64,000 nt of DNA, taken from contig MNCI01036180.1 in assembly GCA_015680685.1 (NCBI GenBank), positions 62,001 to 126,000 on the forward strand, written 5' to 3'. Under the pieces are notes generated by a model. The model was not told the DNA's origin. It saw only the letters and a list, made by a program, of their open reading frames with translations, and searched no databases. Below, in pieces: positions 36,365-47,857 of the stretch (positions are counted from its first letter, which is position 1; every line of letters starts with the position of its first letter). Both the position numbers and the translations under genes were made by a program. Source of the stretch: Gnetum montanum. Its lineage: Eukaryota; Streptophyta; Gnetopsida; Gnetales; Gnetaceae.

Positions 36365-36480
36365 AATGTAATATAGATATACCTTAAGATATATAGCTTA
36401 GCATTATCCACTAGAACTGAATCCATGACTTGGATCTTTCAAATCAAGAGACTTGCCACTATGCTAACACATCATTGTTC
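36365..36480 (-). repeat. SINE-like repeat copy
   Basis: Minus strand: GTTAGCATAGTGGCAAGTCT (A-box-like), CATGGATTCAGTTCTAGTGG (B-box-like), then GATAATGCTAAGCTATATAT and CTTAAGGT. The most complete member of the family also seen at 15.8 and 31.1 kb. Confidence 0.55.
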
Positions 36481-36749
36481 TACCATTAGGAAATAGCATT
36501 ATAACATGAGAGATAAAAGAAGAATTTAGGCCTAATCATGTCATAAGCTTTTGCATAATCTAATTTAAGAAGAACAATATCTTAATAAGATTCCATAGCC
36601 AAAGTCATGGACTTTGCAATTGTAAAACATTATCTAAAATAAATCTACCTAGAACATTACTTATTTATTCTAAATTAACTAATTGAGATAGGTACATTTA
36701 AAATTTTAATGTAAATGTCTTAGTGGTAATTTTATAATGAACATTCGAT

Positions 36750-37215
36750 AGAGAAATAGGTTAGAGACCACCACTTGCAGTGATGGTAAGATATTTGTTT
36801 CTTAAGTCATAAGACTTAAGTTAAAGCATGGGCAAATCCCCTCAAAAGAGGTTAGGCTTTTTCTCATCCATTGCCCTTCCAAAACCCCACCTTGGTAGGA
36901 TGAGCATCAAGCCTCTAGGTGAGGATCGTTAACGGAGTAATAGGTTTCTAATTAAGAATCATCACTTAGAGCCTCAATGCTCATCTAGTGAAGAGGGCTC
37001 TTAGGATGGTCAATGAATGAGAAAAGTATAACCTTTTTAAGTGATTTTGTCCAAGCTCAAATCCATATATTTCAACTTAAGAAATTAGCACCCAAAACAT
37101 CATTACCTAGAGGCTTAATGCTTATTCTACCAAGGAGGGGTCTTACAAGGGTTAATAGATGGATGAAAGCCTAACCTCTTATAAGTGGCTTTCAATTACT
37201 AATCTCAAATCTATT
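36750..37215. repeat. Cluster of three SINE-like copies, one inverted
   Basis: Copies at about 36750-36940 (plus), 36955-37075 and 37085-37215 (both minus) share AGAGGTTAGGCTTTTTCTCA, CCTTGGTAGGATGAGCAT and AAGCCTCTAGGTGA. The plus copy begins with a tRNA-like GATGGTAAGATATTTGTTTC. The set forms a 465-bp inverted structure. Confidence 0.6.
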
Positions 37216-37589
37216 ACCTAATTTTAATATAAGTTTTATCATACCTTCATTAATCATTTGACCAAAAGAACCCTTAGAAAGAGATTCCTTATACATGTTG
37301 AAACAATCTACATTAATATCATCTTGATTTTTTTTTAAATATCACAAAGTAGATTTTTTAAACTAGGAGATTTTCTATTAACTATAGAAAATAAAACTTC
37401 TTTAAAATCTTACATAGTTAACATGTCATCCGATGAAATCAAGTTTTTGAAGGGCTATGATACCATAGCTTTGATATCATAGCACATGCTATGTTATCAT
37501 ATATGTGATATCACGGGATGCATGCCAGCCTATAAATATAGTACTTAGTGAAACATCACTAATTTTGGGGCTCTTAAGTCTCAACCACA

Positions 37590-38110
37590 AATTTGGCTAA
37601 GTGTCACAACTTGGCAAATTTTTTCTAAGTGTTGAGGCTATGCTCCCACTACCAAGACTACGCCTAGAGCATAGTTAGCGTAGTTGACATTGAGTCCAGA
37701 TTTGCAAAATTTTTCTAAGTATCAATGGCAATTGCAAATTTTTCTAAGTGTCCTACCTACACTCCCCTTGTTGGGACTATGCTTCAAAGCGTAGTTAGCC
37801 TTGGAATGATTAGTTTTGCAGATTTTCTAAAGTGTCAAGCTAGAGGCTGTAGAGCATGGTTGGCATGGAAGAAACAGTTTAGCAAATTTTCTAACTTCTA
37901 ATGCTACACTCCTTGCTATGCTCCAGAGCGTAGCCAACATAGGCTGCATAAGGACATAAGTTTCAACAAATTTTCCTAAGTGTCAAAGCTATGCTCTCCC
38001 TGTTGGGGCTATGCTCTAGAGCATAGCCAGCATTGAAACACACTTTTTACAAAATTTTCCTAACTCCTTGGGCTACGCTCTAGATCATAGCTCGCATAGT
38101 CATATAGAAC
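37590..38110. repeat. Palindrome-bearing tandem array
   Basis: About five diverged units near 100 bp, each with TTTTCTAAGTGTC and a GCTATGCTC...GAGCATAGC arm pair. One unit has a perfect 22-bp palindrome at 38007-38028 (GGCTATGCTCT and its complement). Arm sequences continue across the E5 insertion site at 43727. Confidence 0.7.
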
Positions 38111-38266
38111 TGCCTATAGAAGCCTCTAGAACTGTGCACCAGCCAACATCTCGGCTCCAACATTCCTTCGACAAACAAGAATAGCAAGTTTTTTCTTTTC
38201 TACACTCCCTATTTGACCCCAAATTGAACCTATGCTTGACACCACTCAAGAGAGTGGGTAGCGTAG

Positions 38267-39143
38267 TGATGAAGCACTAAGTAGTCGATGCGTCAACTAG
38301 GCCGCATATATGAGGCCCTGTATATGCGGCCGCGTCGACGTGGCCCCGTCGATGCATCCCTCCATGCGTTGACGTGGCCCCGTTTACGCAGAACCTATTT
38401 TAGCCTATAAATAAGTGGCCCTTCGCCACACCTAGGTACCTTTTTAGTCAGTTGTAGCAAAGCTCTTGTAGTTTGTTCCCACAGGAGATAGAATATCTTC
38501 CCAGTGCATGCCCACATTGTGATGCTTGTAATTGTACGACACCTTTATTCGAGGGTGACGTACTTGGACGCGCACATGACCGGAAATAAAGATCGAGATT
38601 ACCTCATCATTGCAGCATTCACTTAGTTTAATTATTTAAATGTTATTGTTATTTATTTTTTTCTTAGTTAATATTTCTTTACCATCATTTACTATTCTTG
38701 TTGTTAACTACGGAATGAGTACGCCTTAATCATGAGCATTTAAGTGTGACTACTTGGTAACCTAGTAGCGTACCTAGGATCTACACTTGGTAATCCCAGT
38801 AGTAGTCGTGCACAAGGTTCAAGATGTGTACGGATGATTAAGGAACGGATGCTCATCGCACTTAGGCTAGCTTAGAATTCATTTCCTATTGCTTCTTAGT
38901 TTAATCAAAATTATTTTCCATTGTCTCTAGGAGTAGCATTAGTTTAGGATCATATCATATGCCTCACTCTAGACTAAACTATACGTGACAAAGCAAATAC
39001 TAGTCTAGGTGGGAAGACAGCGAACTACAATCAACGTGTAATGATCTAGATACCACAACTAGCCTGTCCACGGAGTTTGGCCAGATCGTGTGTGAACGCT
39101 CGTATTCGTATGGTTGAGTGTAGGAGTACCTCACCACTCATCA
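38267..39143 (+). repeat. E5 5' LTR
   Basis: TGATGAAGC...TCATCA. U3 holds repeated GCGTCGACGTGGCCCCGT-type palindromic motifs (38285-38395), directly before a TATA box (TATAAATA, 38406-38413). The rest resembles the E2 and E3 LTRs. Confidence 0.9.
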
Positions 39144-39144
39144 T

Positions 39145-39162
39145 TGGCGTTGTTGCCAGGGA
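39145..39162 (+). other. E5 primer-binding site, tRNA-Asp type
   Basis: TGGCGTTGTTGCCAGGGA, two or three changes from the tRNA-Asp complement, one base after the LTR. Confidence 0.8.
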
Positions 39163-39282
39163 TGGTGCTAGTTATTCAAATTAGTTACATCATACACGAT
39201 CATTGTAACAAAGCCTTGACGATATATCTTTCAGAAAAATAATAATAATAATTGTAATTAAATCACACAAAAATTTACAACC

Positions 39283-40960
39283 ATGTCTCTCCTACAACAC
39301 TATGATAATGCCACATCTAGTGAGGCAATTCATTGGAGAACCAACAAATTAGATGACAATGAAGATTGGAGTATGCAACCCAAGGTGGGGGTTTCTTATA
39401 AACATAAACGAAGACAACATTGTTCCAACGCACGAAAGCATAACTCACTTGATGATGATGAACCCCTACTAGCCACTACAAGCTTAATAGAAATACAAGA
39501 GGCTGTTCGAATAGCCTGTAGGCATCGTAAGTTGTCTACCCATGCTTGATTTAAACAACTTTCCCAAGTTTTCAAGGGGGCTATGATTTAGATCCACAAC
39601 AACATTTACAAGCCTTCTACGATGCCTGTACATGGAATGATATTGATAATGGATGGAAAAAACTTAAGTTATTTCCTCTGNTGCTACAAACCCATCAACT
39701 CCAAGAGATTATTAAGTGGATAGCAAAAGAAGAAGAAGAAATAGCCAAATGGGAGAATGTTGAAAGTTCTCAACAAGACCAAAATCTTAACTTAACAAGG
39801 GTCCATGATCATGAAGAGGAGAAATCAACTCACTTCAAGGAGGTGGAATCATCTTTGCCAATCCTACAATCACTAGATGAAATTGAGGCAAGGATTAATA
39901 AGATGATGGACTGGGTACATGAAAGATGTGGAGAATATACCAACATTATTAGAGGAAGAACTATGCCAAATCAAGAAACAGGACAAGACATCACGTGACG
40001 ATCAAAACAAAGGGTAGAAGAGAATAAGGATAGAAACTCAACTGTCAATCATACGTATCAATGTAACGTTTGTCTGTATGATCACCCCAAAGGCCAATGT
40101 CCATTTTTGTCACATTTACATGAGCATTGGGGAAGAATGTTACATCCAGATTTCATATAGAAATATCAGGTTCAACCACAGTGGCAAAAAGCTCAGTCTT
40201 GGGGGAGGCCACCACCAACTAGACCATACCCTTCATATGTCCCAGCACCAAATGCTTATTATGTTGAACATCCTATTTCTCCAACAAGATCATCATCCTC
40301 TACCTCACCTCATCGTTATCATTCTCCCGAGTACTATCCACCCATGTCCTCTCCAACAAGATCACCACCTCATGTGCCTTACAGTTCTCCTCAACCTCAA
40401 TATTCTCATACCTTACCCCCTTCTACATCACCGTCAGCTATGCCAGAAGATTTTGCACCACAGCACCAACCCATAAATGTCACTTGTGCTACTACTATCA
40501 ATAGCAATGGAGGTCTTTCACAACATTGAAGGCATCCCTTCTTTAGACGTGATCATCAAAAGGGGCACCATAGTTCAGAAACCACTGCATACACCAACTC
40601 AGCACAAATCCAACACTGTGGTGCATCTTCCTCTTCGAACCCAATGCCTCATGTTACCTTATCAAGGCCACCACTCAATACTCCAACAACCATGGGGCCC
40701 AATGAATATTTCCACATGGGAAGACATGTTGATCCTTGCATACCATCTTACGGTCACAAGTACCATAGTGGGTCAACTCCTTATAAATTAACCACATCTT
40801 ATAAGTTGCCCTACTATGTCAACACTAATCAACTGTGTGAACCCCAATGGGGCAAGTATGACCAGGTCCCAATATTTCCAACATGCAAGGATTCCCACCT
40901 TCCATTTATTAATTCTAGCCATGCTCAACCATTTAACTATGGGGGATATCCTACATTCTA
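39283..40960 (+). pseudogene. E5 gag
   Basis: ATG 39283, MSLLQHYDNATSSEAIHWRT, open for 88 codons to a stop at 39547-39549. Similarity to the E2 gag continues through NGWKKLKLFPL, then jumps at the N (39681) over about 0.3 kb. It resumes with the helical region, the zinc knuckle CNVCLYDHPKGQC (about 40060-40100), and a Pro/His/Ser-rich tail to about 40960. Structural protein of a non-autonomous element. Confidence 0.82.
39681..39681. other. Single-N join with missing gag sequence
   Basis: Aligned with E2 gag (10661 to about 10345), roughly 0.3 kb is absent exactly at this N. The gap is therefore much larger than one base, or the flanks were wrongly joined. Confidence 0.6.
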
Positions 40961-42240
40961 ACAACACAGAATTAATAAATGTTTTTCTGTTTCTTTAATT
41001 TTTCAACTTTTTGTTTTCCAGTTTTTCACCTTTTAATTTATTGTTTTATCTTTTTAACTTTTTATCTTTTTATGAGTAATCTCATCCATGAATAAAACAC
41101 TCATGTGGCTTGTTGGTTGAGGTGTTATTCTATGCTATCAAGTCTCATGTAACTAATTAAAACTTAAAGTAATAAGAGGTTCTATTAATAAGAGTTTCTA
41201 CTCTGGGTACGATGATATTCTTGACATCATTAAAACTTAAAGTAATTTTATGCTCATTATGCCTAGAGTGAAGAAGGATGGACTAAGAGGGAATGGCCAG
41301 GGTGTGACATCAAGGGAACTTGTGGATTCTCTTTGGTGACATCTGTAGGTGCTATCATGCAGTTTGGTTGTACTAAGATCCTTGTAGATCTAATGAAAAA
41401 TAGGAGTAAGAGTATTAAAGGAACCCAACACAAAAAAAAAGAGAAAGAAGAGAGATAGAAGAGAGGGAAAAGAGAGTGTGCCAAAGCGGCCAAACAAAAA
41501 GTATGCCACAAAGAAATTCCAAGTCAGTCCTTCCTTGCACAAAACGCCAAGTGATCGTATGCCTTGCTGTCATGGTGCTCTTATGATTGTCTATCATTGG
41601 ATGAAATGATGCAATGTCACTGATCGGAGGAATGGAATTGGTCTTGATTTTGGAACGATGGGTTAATGACACATTAATCATGCCCTACACTCAAGATTCA
41701 TTGTGCCCTGAGTCAGTTACCTCATGTCCCAATCTCTACAATCCCTTCTCCGATTCATTCCATCTCGTTGTTCATGTATTTATGACTCGTGTCTTGTATA
41801 ACATTGAATTCATACCTCATCATGGTGGTATCAACATGTGTGTGTATTGTTGCATCGGTATAGATTACATTTAACCCTTCTAGTGCCTACGGACATCTTA
41901 AGGTGCGGTTACGCAAGGGCATATAGGTTGGAACTTGCTTTGGGGAGGATCGACTTGCGTGACTTTTGTAATTTGTACTTGTTGCACACCACCACATCAT
42001 CTTATACCCTCCAAGTATTTCATTGTCAAATCTATTCTTTCCTTTGTCATCATTTTATCAAACATTCCTCAAAACCAGGTCCAACATTAAACTTTTAGGG
42101 CAACTTCCTTGAAAAATTTCTAACTCTAAAATCACACTAAGTAAAGAATGCAACATTTATTAAAGGAAATGAGTAAGGTATAAAATAATTGAACTTTTTT
42201 CAAATAACCTTACTAACAATTGATCTTTATGTGATTATAG
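40961..42240. other. E5 non-coding spacer
   Basis: No sustained frame. Blocks at 40980-41160 and 41600-42100 match the E2 spacer. Short frames on both strands here overlap one another and have no domain. Confidence 0.6.
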
Positions 42241-42740
42241 ATGGCCCCTAAAAGAAGATAACAAGGAGGACCTTCTCAAGGTGTAACTGAATGACCTAGG
42301 GGAGGCAGAGGCCAAGGACCTCATGCAATACATGCAGAGCAGAAGGCCATCATTCAGCATCCATCATGAAACTTCTATTACTGCATAATTTATCCAAGAA
42401 AAAGGAGGAGAGGTCAGGGCCCAAGCCTATGAAGAGGAATGATAGCTATTTGCAGCATGGCATGTCATGGCCAATCAAGTGTTCCCGTAGCTGCTATGTC
42501 CATGAAAAGTGTCGTCTCCATCAAACATTGGAACATTAGCATGGACGGCTCATAATCCTCAAATAGAAGAGGAGAAACGTCAGGTGCTTCTTCAATGGTA
42601 TCAATCCCAGAAGCTTGATGCACAGGATAAAGGAAAGGCACCCATGGAGGAGCCACCACTACTAGGAACCCCATGAGTTCCACCAGTTTTGTCTTTTGTG
42701 TCTGTGTCCAATTTTTTTTAATTATCCACTGTGGCATGAA
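42241..42740 (+). pseudogene. E5 third-ORF remnant
   Basis: Begins ATGGCCCCTAAAAGAAGATA like the E2 ORF (6997). After about 180 bp it jumps to the segment equivalent to E2 4490-4200 (CCACCAC...GGAGCCACC in E2 antisense). So about 2 kb of the ORF is deleted, leaving start and end. Confidence 0.6.
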
Positions 42741-42837
42741 TAAACTTCTAGTTAATCAATAATCCCATACCTATCCATTTTGTATTCAATTGAACTTGTT
42801 CCTCACTTTCTTTGACTCGAGGACGAGTTGTTATTCA

Positions 42838-42849
42838 GTTGTGGGGATA
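42838..42849 (+). other. E5 polypurine tract
   Basis: GTTGTGGGGATA lies directly before the 3' LTR; the E1 and E2 equivalents are also G-rich here. Primer site for plus-strand synthesis. Confidence 0.55.
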
Positions 42850-43726
42850 TGATGAAGTGCTAAGTAGTCAATGCATCGACTAGGCCATGTATATGGGGCC
42901 CCGTATACGTGACCGCATCGACGCGACCCCGTTGACGCATCCCTCCATGCGTCGATGTGGCCCCATTTATGCAGAACCTATTTTAGCCTATAAATAAGTG
43001 GCCCTCCACCACACCTAGGTACCATTTTAGTCAGTTGTAGCGAAGCTCTTGAAGTTTGTTCCCACAGGAGATAGAATATTTTCCCAGTGCATGCCCGCAG
43101 TGTGATGCTTGTAATTGTACGACACCTTTATTCGAGTGTGACGTACTTGGATGTGCACATGACCAGAAATAAAGATCGAGATTACCTCATCATTGTAGAA
43201 TTTACTTAGTTTAATTATTTAATTGTTATTGTTATTTATTATTTTCTTAGTTAATATTTCTTTACCATCATTTAATATTCTTGTTTTTAACTGCGGAATG
43301 AGTACGACTTAATCACGAGCATTTAAGTGTGACTACTTGGTAACCCAGTAGTGTACCTAGGATCTACACTTGGTAATCCTAGTAGTAGTCATGCATGAGG
43401 TCCAAGATGTGTACGAATGATTAAGGAACGGATGCTCATCGCACTTAGGCTAGCTTAGAATTCATTTCCTATTGCTTATTAGTTTAATCAAAATTATTTT
43501 CCATTGTCTCTAGGAGTAGCATTAGTTTAGGATCACATCATATGCCTCACTATAGACTAAACCATACGTGACAAAGCAAATACTAGTCCAGGTGGGAAGA
43601 CAGTGAACTGTGATCAACTTGTAACGATCTAGATACCACAACTAGCTTGTCCACGGAGTTCGACCGAATCATGCGTGAACGCTCGTATTCGTATGGTTGA
43701 GTGTAGGGGTACCTTGCCACTCATCA
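42850..43726 (+). repeat. E5 3' LTR
   Basis: 877 bp, TGATGAAGTGC...TCATCA, the same length as the 5' copy. TATA box at 42989-42996. Followed by the target duplication CATAG. Confidence 0.9.
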
Positions 43727-44924
43727 CATAGCCCTAAAGCATAGTCTCCAAAATTGTACTATTTTGCATTGTTTTCAGGTACCTTGCAGTTTGTTTAACA
43801 ATCACACATGCACTCTTGGTAGCGTAGTCATAGTCTGGCAATCTCACAAGGTCCATTAGAGCACACCAACAAAATATCATCTTACTTCAATCGGAGTGTA
43901 GTTGGGTCTAGCATAGTCCCAACTACCCCTTTGCCACGTGGTGCTCGATCTATGATTCACACTAACCCTAGGCTTATAAATACTCCTATGCTTCACATTT
44001 TATGAGTTGGCATCTTCATTTAGTAGTTGCCATTTTGGCATTGGCACTCTTACACCCAAGCACCCTCAACATCTTGATGAACTTTGGCACACCACTAGAC
44101 ATCGTTGCACATCACAGCAGCACTGTGACATACCGTTGCATACCATATATCATTGCAACTCATAGGACACCATAGTAGCCAACCTTGCAAGCCCAGACTT
44201 CATGGAAGACATCAATTTTCGTAGCTAGATATCCTAAGACTATGGCTATGCTACCTACTATGCCTATTCGTACATCGCATACCTCCTCACCTTTTCTTTA
44301 TAGTTGACTATGCTCCCCCAATTTGGGGTGTTTGCCATTTTCCCTCTAGCTCAGATTTTGTGCATGTTTCGCATTTTTTGTACATCTTGACATTCTATTA
44401 ACAATTTTTTATTGTTCAAGAACATATTCACACATTTACACCTTCATTTTCGTGCTTGAAACCTTGGCTATGCTAACTTCAATGGGCACTGCAAGCACCA
44501 CAGACACCATGTAACACGTCAAACCTTGTTTCATTGTAACACCAGTAAGTCCCACTTCAATTAACAAGACCATTTTGGGCACCCTACCTCTATTCCGAGT
44601 AGGCCCTCGTGTGAACACAGGGTCAAGGCTATGTAATCATCGATCTCTTGGAGTACCATTCCAACCTTCAACGTTTTCGGTTGCTATAGTTTTCTGGCAC
44701 TAGAAGGAGAGCCTTTGACATTTCCTTCTTCGGACAATCCCTTGGTTGTTGCCTTGCATGATCTTTGCACCTTATGCAAATTGGTCCCTGTTGTCAATTC
44801 CCATGGAACCCTGCTCACCAACACTAGTGTTTACACTTAACCAAAATTCTAGGTCTTTAGTATAGTGTAGCTAGCTTTAGTGTAGCAAGCATAGTTGGCT
44901 CCAATGTAGCCCCAGAGTTAGTCA

Positions 44925-45050
44925 TTTCCAACACATTTACACTAGTCATTTTTTTGTGCATTTCAGAGTTAGTTATTTTTTTGCATATTGTACACTTAGC
45001 CATTTTTTTGCATTTTAGCACTTAGCAATTTTTCTTTCTTTCTTTGCATA
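44925..45050. repeat. T-rich short tandem repeat in E4 leader
   Basis: Units of about 30-35 bp of the type AGTTAGTTATTTTTTTGCAT and ACTTAGCCATTTTTTTGCAT, ending in CTTT repeats. Confidence 0.65.
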
Positions 45051-45206
45051 AGTGACCTTTGGCATTTCCCTTTGCACCATGAACCCTAAATAGCCTTCAA
45101 CCTCTACCTCGAACATGGTTGTGATCTAGCCCATTTAGCAAAAAATCTAGATTGACCTTCTTAGTGTTGGGGGTCCTATCCTATCATAGAGGTAATCGTT
45201 CAGGAA

Positions 45207-45521
45207 ATGCAATTTGCCTCTCGAGGTCATGGTGCTCAATATAACTTTGTTTGTGTGAAACTCCAGGTAGGTTTACCTTTAGATCGCCAAGAAATGGAAA
45301 CCAAACATAGTTATGAGATCATCCATTGCAACAGAAGGAAATGGTTCTCTTCCGAATTTGACTTCCTACTCATAGAAGATTATCAGTGGATGCTAGATAA
45401 TCTCATTCGCAACATGGGCCATGAGGCAGGGATAGACTATGAGGAGCCTCTCCAAGAGGATGAGTTTGAGGCTCAATCTCTGAGCATGACAACTCGTTCC
45501 AAGCCTCATTCTAGCAGATAA
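45207..45521 (+). CDS. Small ORF upstream of Tat-like gag, unknown
   Basis: 104 codons: MQFASRGHGAQYNFVCVKLQ..., with an acidic C-terminal half (YEEPLQEDEFEAQ) and a basic end. No family recognised. Ogre elements, which belong to the Tat group, carry an extra ORF before gag, and the position fits, but there is no sequence support for homology. It may be chance. Confidence 0.35.
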   Translation: MQFASRGHGAQYNFVCVKLQVGLPLDRQEMETKHSYEIIHCNRRKWFSSEFDFLLIEDYQWMLDNLIRNMGHEAGIDYEEPLQEDEFEAQSLSMTTRSKPHSSR

Positions 45522-46129
45522 CCTCTACTTTTTCTCCTTTGATGTCCCATAGCCTAGTGTTGTTGCCCAGGTTAACACCTATGATGGAAACTCACCAAAC
45601 ATACCAGACAAATCAGAATATTGCTCTGCCATTTAGTATTTTCTTTCACATGTCTGTTATCATCCATTCATAGCCCTAGCAACCTATTTATCTTGTTCAA
45701 CCTATTCAGGTTTTCCAACCTTCTACAACACCAACAATTACACCCACACAACCTTATGTGCACACTATGCATATTCCTCCTTCATGGCACATGACTTAGG
45801 CATCATTCATCTCGCCTGTCATGTTGGCATATTTTACAATTGCCCAATGCATCAACCAATAGTGGGGCCCAAGTGCTATGTCCATGGCACAACCCACACA
45901 ATAGGCATTGTACATTGTCACACAATTTGGAGCCAAGTCATGGACCATCCAAAAACCACAGCAGGCAGCACAATCCACACAACCTACTATAACTCTACTT
46001 AGCTTGGATCAAGTGTTTTAGCTAATCTAAAGCCTTACTGAAGAGGTTAAATAGCTCAAATCCACCTCCTCTATAACCATACATGTGATGTATTTCTACT
46101 AGCATGATCCCATTAATCTAGTAGTTCCA

Positions 46130-47200
46130 CCACTGGCACTTCCCACTAGGGTCGCACTCCCACAGTTCACCAAATACAATGGTGAAGGAGGCCCAAATGC
46201 TCATTTGGTCACCTTTTGGTTAGAATGCCTCCTACTGCAGGCATGTACAAACATCATCATTCATGTCTTCACCATGTCCCTGACCAAAAAGGTGCTAGAT
46301 TGGTACTATGTGCTCCCCAAGGGCCTCCATCTCTTTGTTGAAGGAATTGCTCACATAATTCATCACACACTTCAAGTATAAAGTGAAGCCCAAGGTGACC
46401 CTAGACTAGCTAATGCAAGTAAAGTAGGGCCACTTAGAGCCTGTGTAGAAATTCATTCAGTAGTGGAGTACATCCCTTAATGAGATCTGCAAACCTATCA
46501 CAGAAGTCCACCTATTGGCCATCTTCAAAGGCATAGTGAATGACTTTATCAAGTTGAAACTATATTACCTTGCCCTGTTGTCCCTAAACCAAGAATTTTC
46601 TCAAATTAAGAGCATCCAAAATGTGGTAGAGGCTAGCAAAGCCTTAGCCTACATGGCCTATAAAAACCTACATGCAAAGAAGGAGAAATATAAGGACAAA
46701 GGCAAGCAAGCAACTACAACTGTTGCACTGGTGGCCAACGAGGCTAAGCTGGCCAACGCCAAACCAATAGCCAAGCTACCCAAGGCACTGGCCAAAAATA
46801 AGGTAACAAACTCTAGTACTACAGTGACCAACCAGCCCACATCATTGATGGATGTGGCACCAGCTATCACAAGGCCTAAATTCAATCGCTCAAAGTACAC
46901 ACCATTACCCACCAAGCAGTCAGAGCTCTTGGACCAACTAGTTAATGTTGGATGTATCTAGTACAAGAAAATTTCTAAGGATTCTCACAAGCATTATGAC
47001 TACTATTGCGAGCTCATTAAAAATCCTTTTATCACTTTGCCTAATGAACCTCCGATCCCTAAGCATTTCAGATTGGACTATTTTTTCCAGTATCATCAAC
47101 TACAAGGTCATGATATAGACTTTTGCATGGCCTTGTAGGATGACATATAACACATGATCGAAAGGGTGAGCTAGTCCTTGATGCTACCAGCCTAGTACAC
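46130..47200 (+). pseudogene. E4 gag, Tat type, degenerate
   Basis: LPQFTKYNGEGGPNAHLVTF, then FTMSLTKKVLDWYYVLPKG, are the capsid blocks of Tat-type gag (usually K-Y-D-G-T/D-P-x-x-H-L and W-Y-x-x-L). A long Lys/Ala-rich open stretch follows (46515-46961). Near 47090 YHQLQGHDIDFCMAL is a decayed zinc-binding motif (usually H-x-x-x-G-H-x-T-E-D-C). Several stops and at least one shift. Protease and pol of this element would lie in or beyond the gap. Confidence 0.7.
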
Positions 47201-47857
47201 CCCCAAAACCAATCAACAAGGGTTTACAAGGATCCTTTCAACATGAGTAGTGCAAGGTATGTCATCAATGCCATCAACGTTGATGATGATGAAGAATTGA
47301 TGGGGGAACCATTCATTGTTTGTCTGTCCTCTAGCAACACTGGGGCCCCATTAACACCAACCAGTTTGAGAATCCCTTTTGTCATTAGAGCACCACCTTA
47401 GGTGCCTATAACACCCTTTGTGGTTAGGGCCTCATAACATGTTGCAACAGCAATGGCACAACCACTCATTGTCATAAGGGTATCACAGTGTGCAGACTCC
47501 CTACTTGTTGGGAGTCTGGTGGTGGGCAATGCATCAACCCTTGCTCGCCGAAGACCTATCTTATAAGCAACCCTAATAAGAAAACAAGATAGCAAACTAA
47601 GAGGCCTAACAAGAACCTCACCAATCAAATGCTTAAGCAACACTAGGAGCAGAAGGCATTAGTTCCACCTAAGTCTATCCCTTTATCTTCCATCCCAATG
47701 GCCCAACCAACTAAAGAGGCCATCACAACAAGTAGTCAACCATGGATCACTAAGGCTCCAAAACAACCAAGCAACCAACAATAGAGTACTAAGGCTCCAA
47801 AGCAAACCAGGTAAGAAAAGCCCAAATCTCCTCCATGAGAGATTCATCTCTTGGGCC
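47201..47857. other. E4 after gag, no domain recognised
   Basis: Low-complexity Pro/Thr/Gln-rich frames with stops, as in the gag-protease spacer of such elements. Ends at the N run. Confidence 0.5.

Larger units (their letters stand above)
35101..37439. other. Spacer with scattered small repeats
   Basis: AT-rich, no coding frame. The recognisable parts are a LINE-tail-like fragment (36240-36355) and SINE-like copies (36365-36480, 36750-37215). Nothing seen in 35101-36240. Confidence 0.6.
38267..43726 (+). mobile_element. E5: young pol-less Athila-related element
   Basis: LTRs 38267-39143 and 42850-43726, both 877 bp and highly similar. Flanked by CGTAG (38262-38266) and CATAG (43727-43731), a target duplication with one CpG-type change. 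Interior: primer site, gag (39283-40960), non-coding spacer, remnant of the third ORF (42241-42740), purine tract. No pol. Same plan as E2. Equal LTR length and strong similarity make it younger than E1. A single N at 39681 hides part of gag. Confidence 0.88.
37440..47857 (+). mobile_element. E4: Tat-like Ty3/gypsy element (left part), split by E5
   Basis: Left part (about 37440-38266) has an LTR-like promoter segment (GATATC motifs, then CCTATAAATATAG near 37530) and a palindromic array. The right part (43727 onward) has more GCATAG-rich DNA, a T-rich repeat, a small ORF (45207) and a degenerate Tat-type gag (46130-47200). E5 sits in the middle with a near-perfect target duplication. The element is cut at the N run. 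Exact left border not found. Confidence 0.6.
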
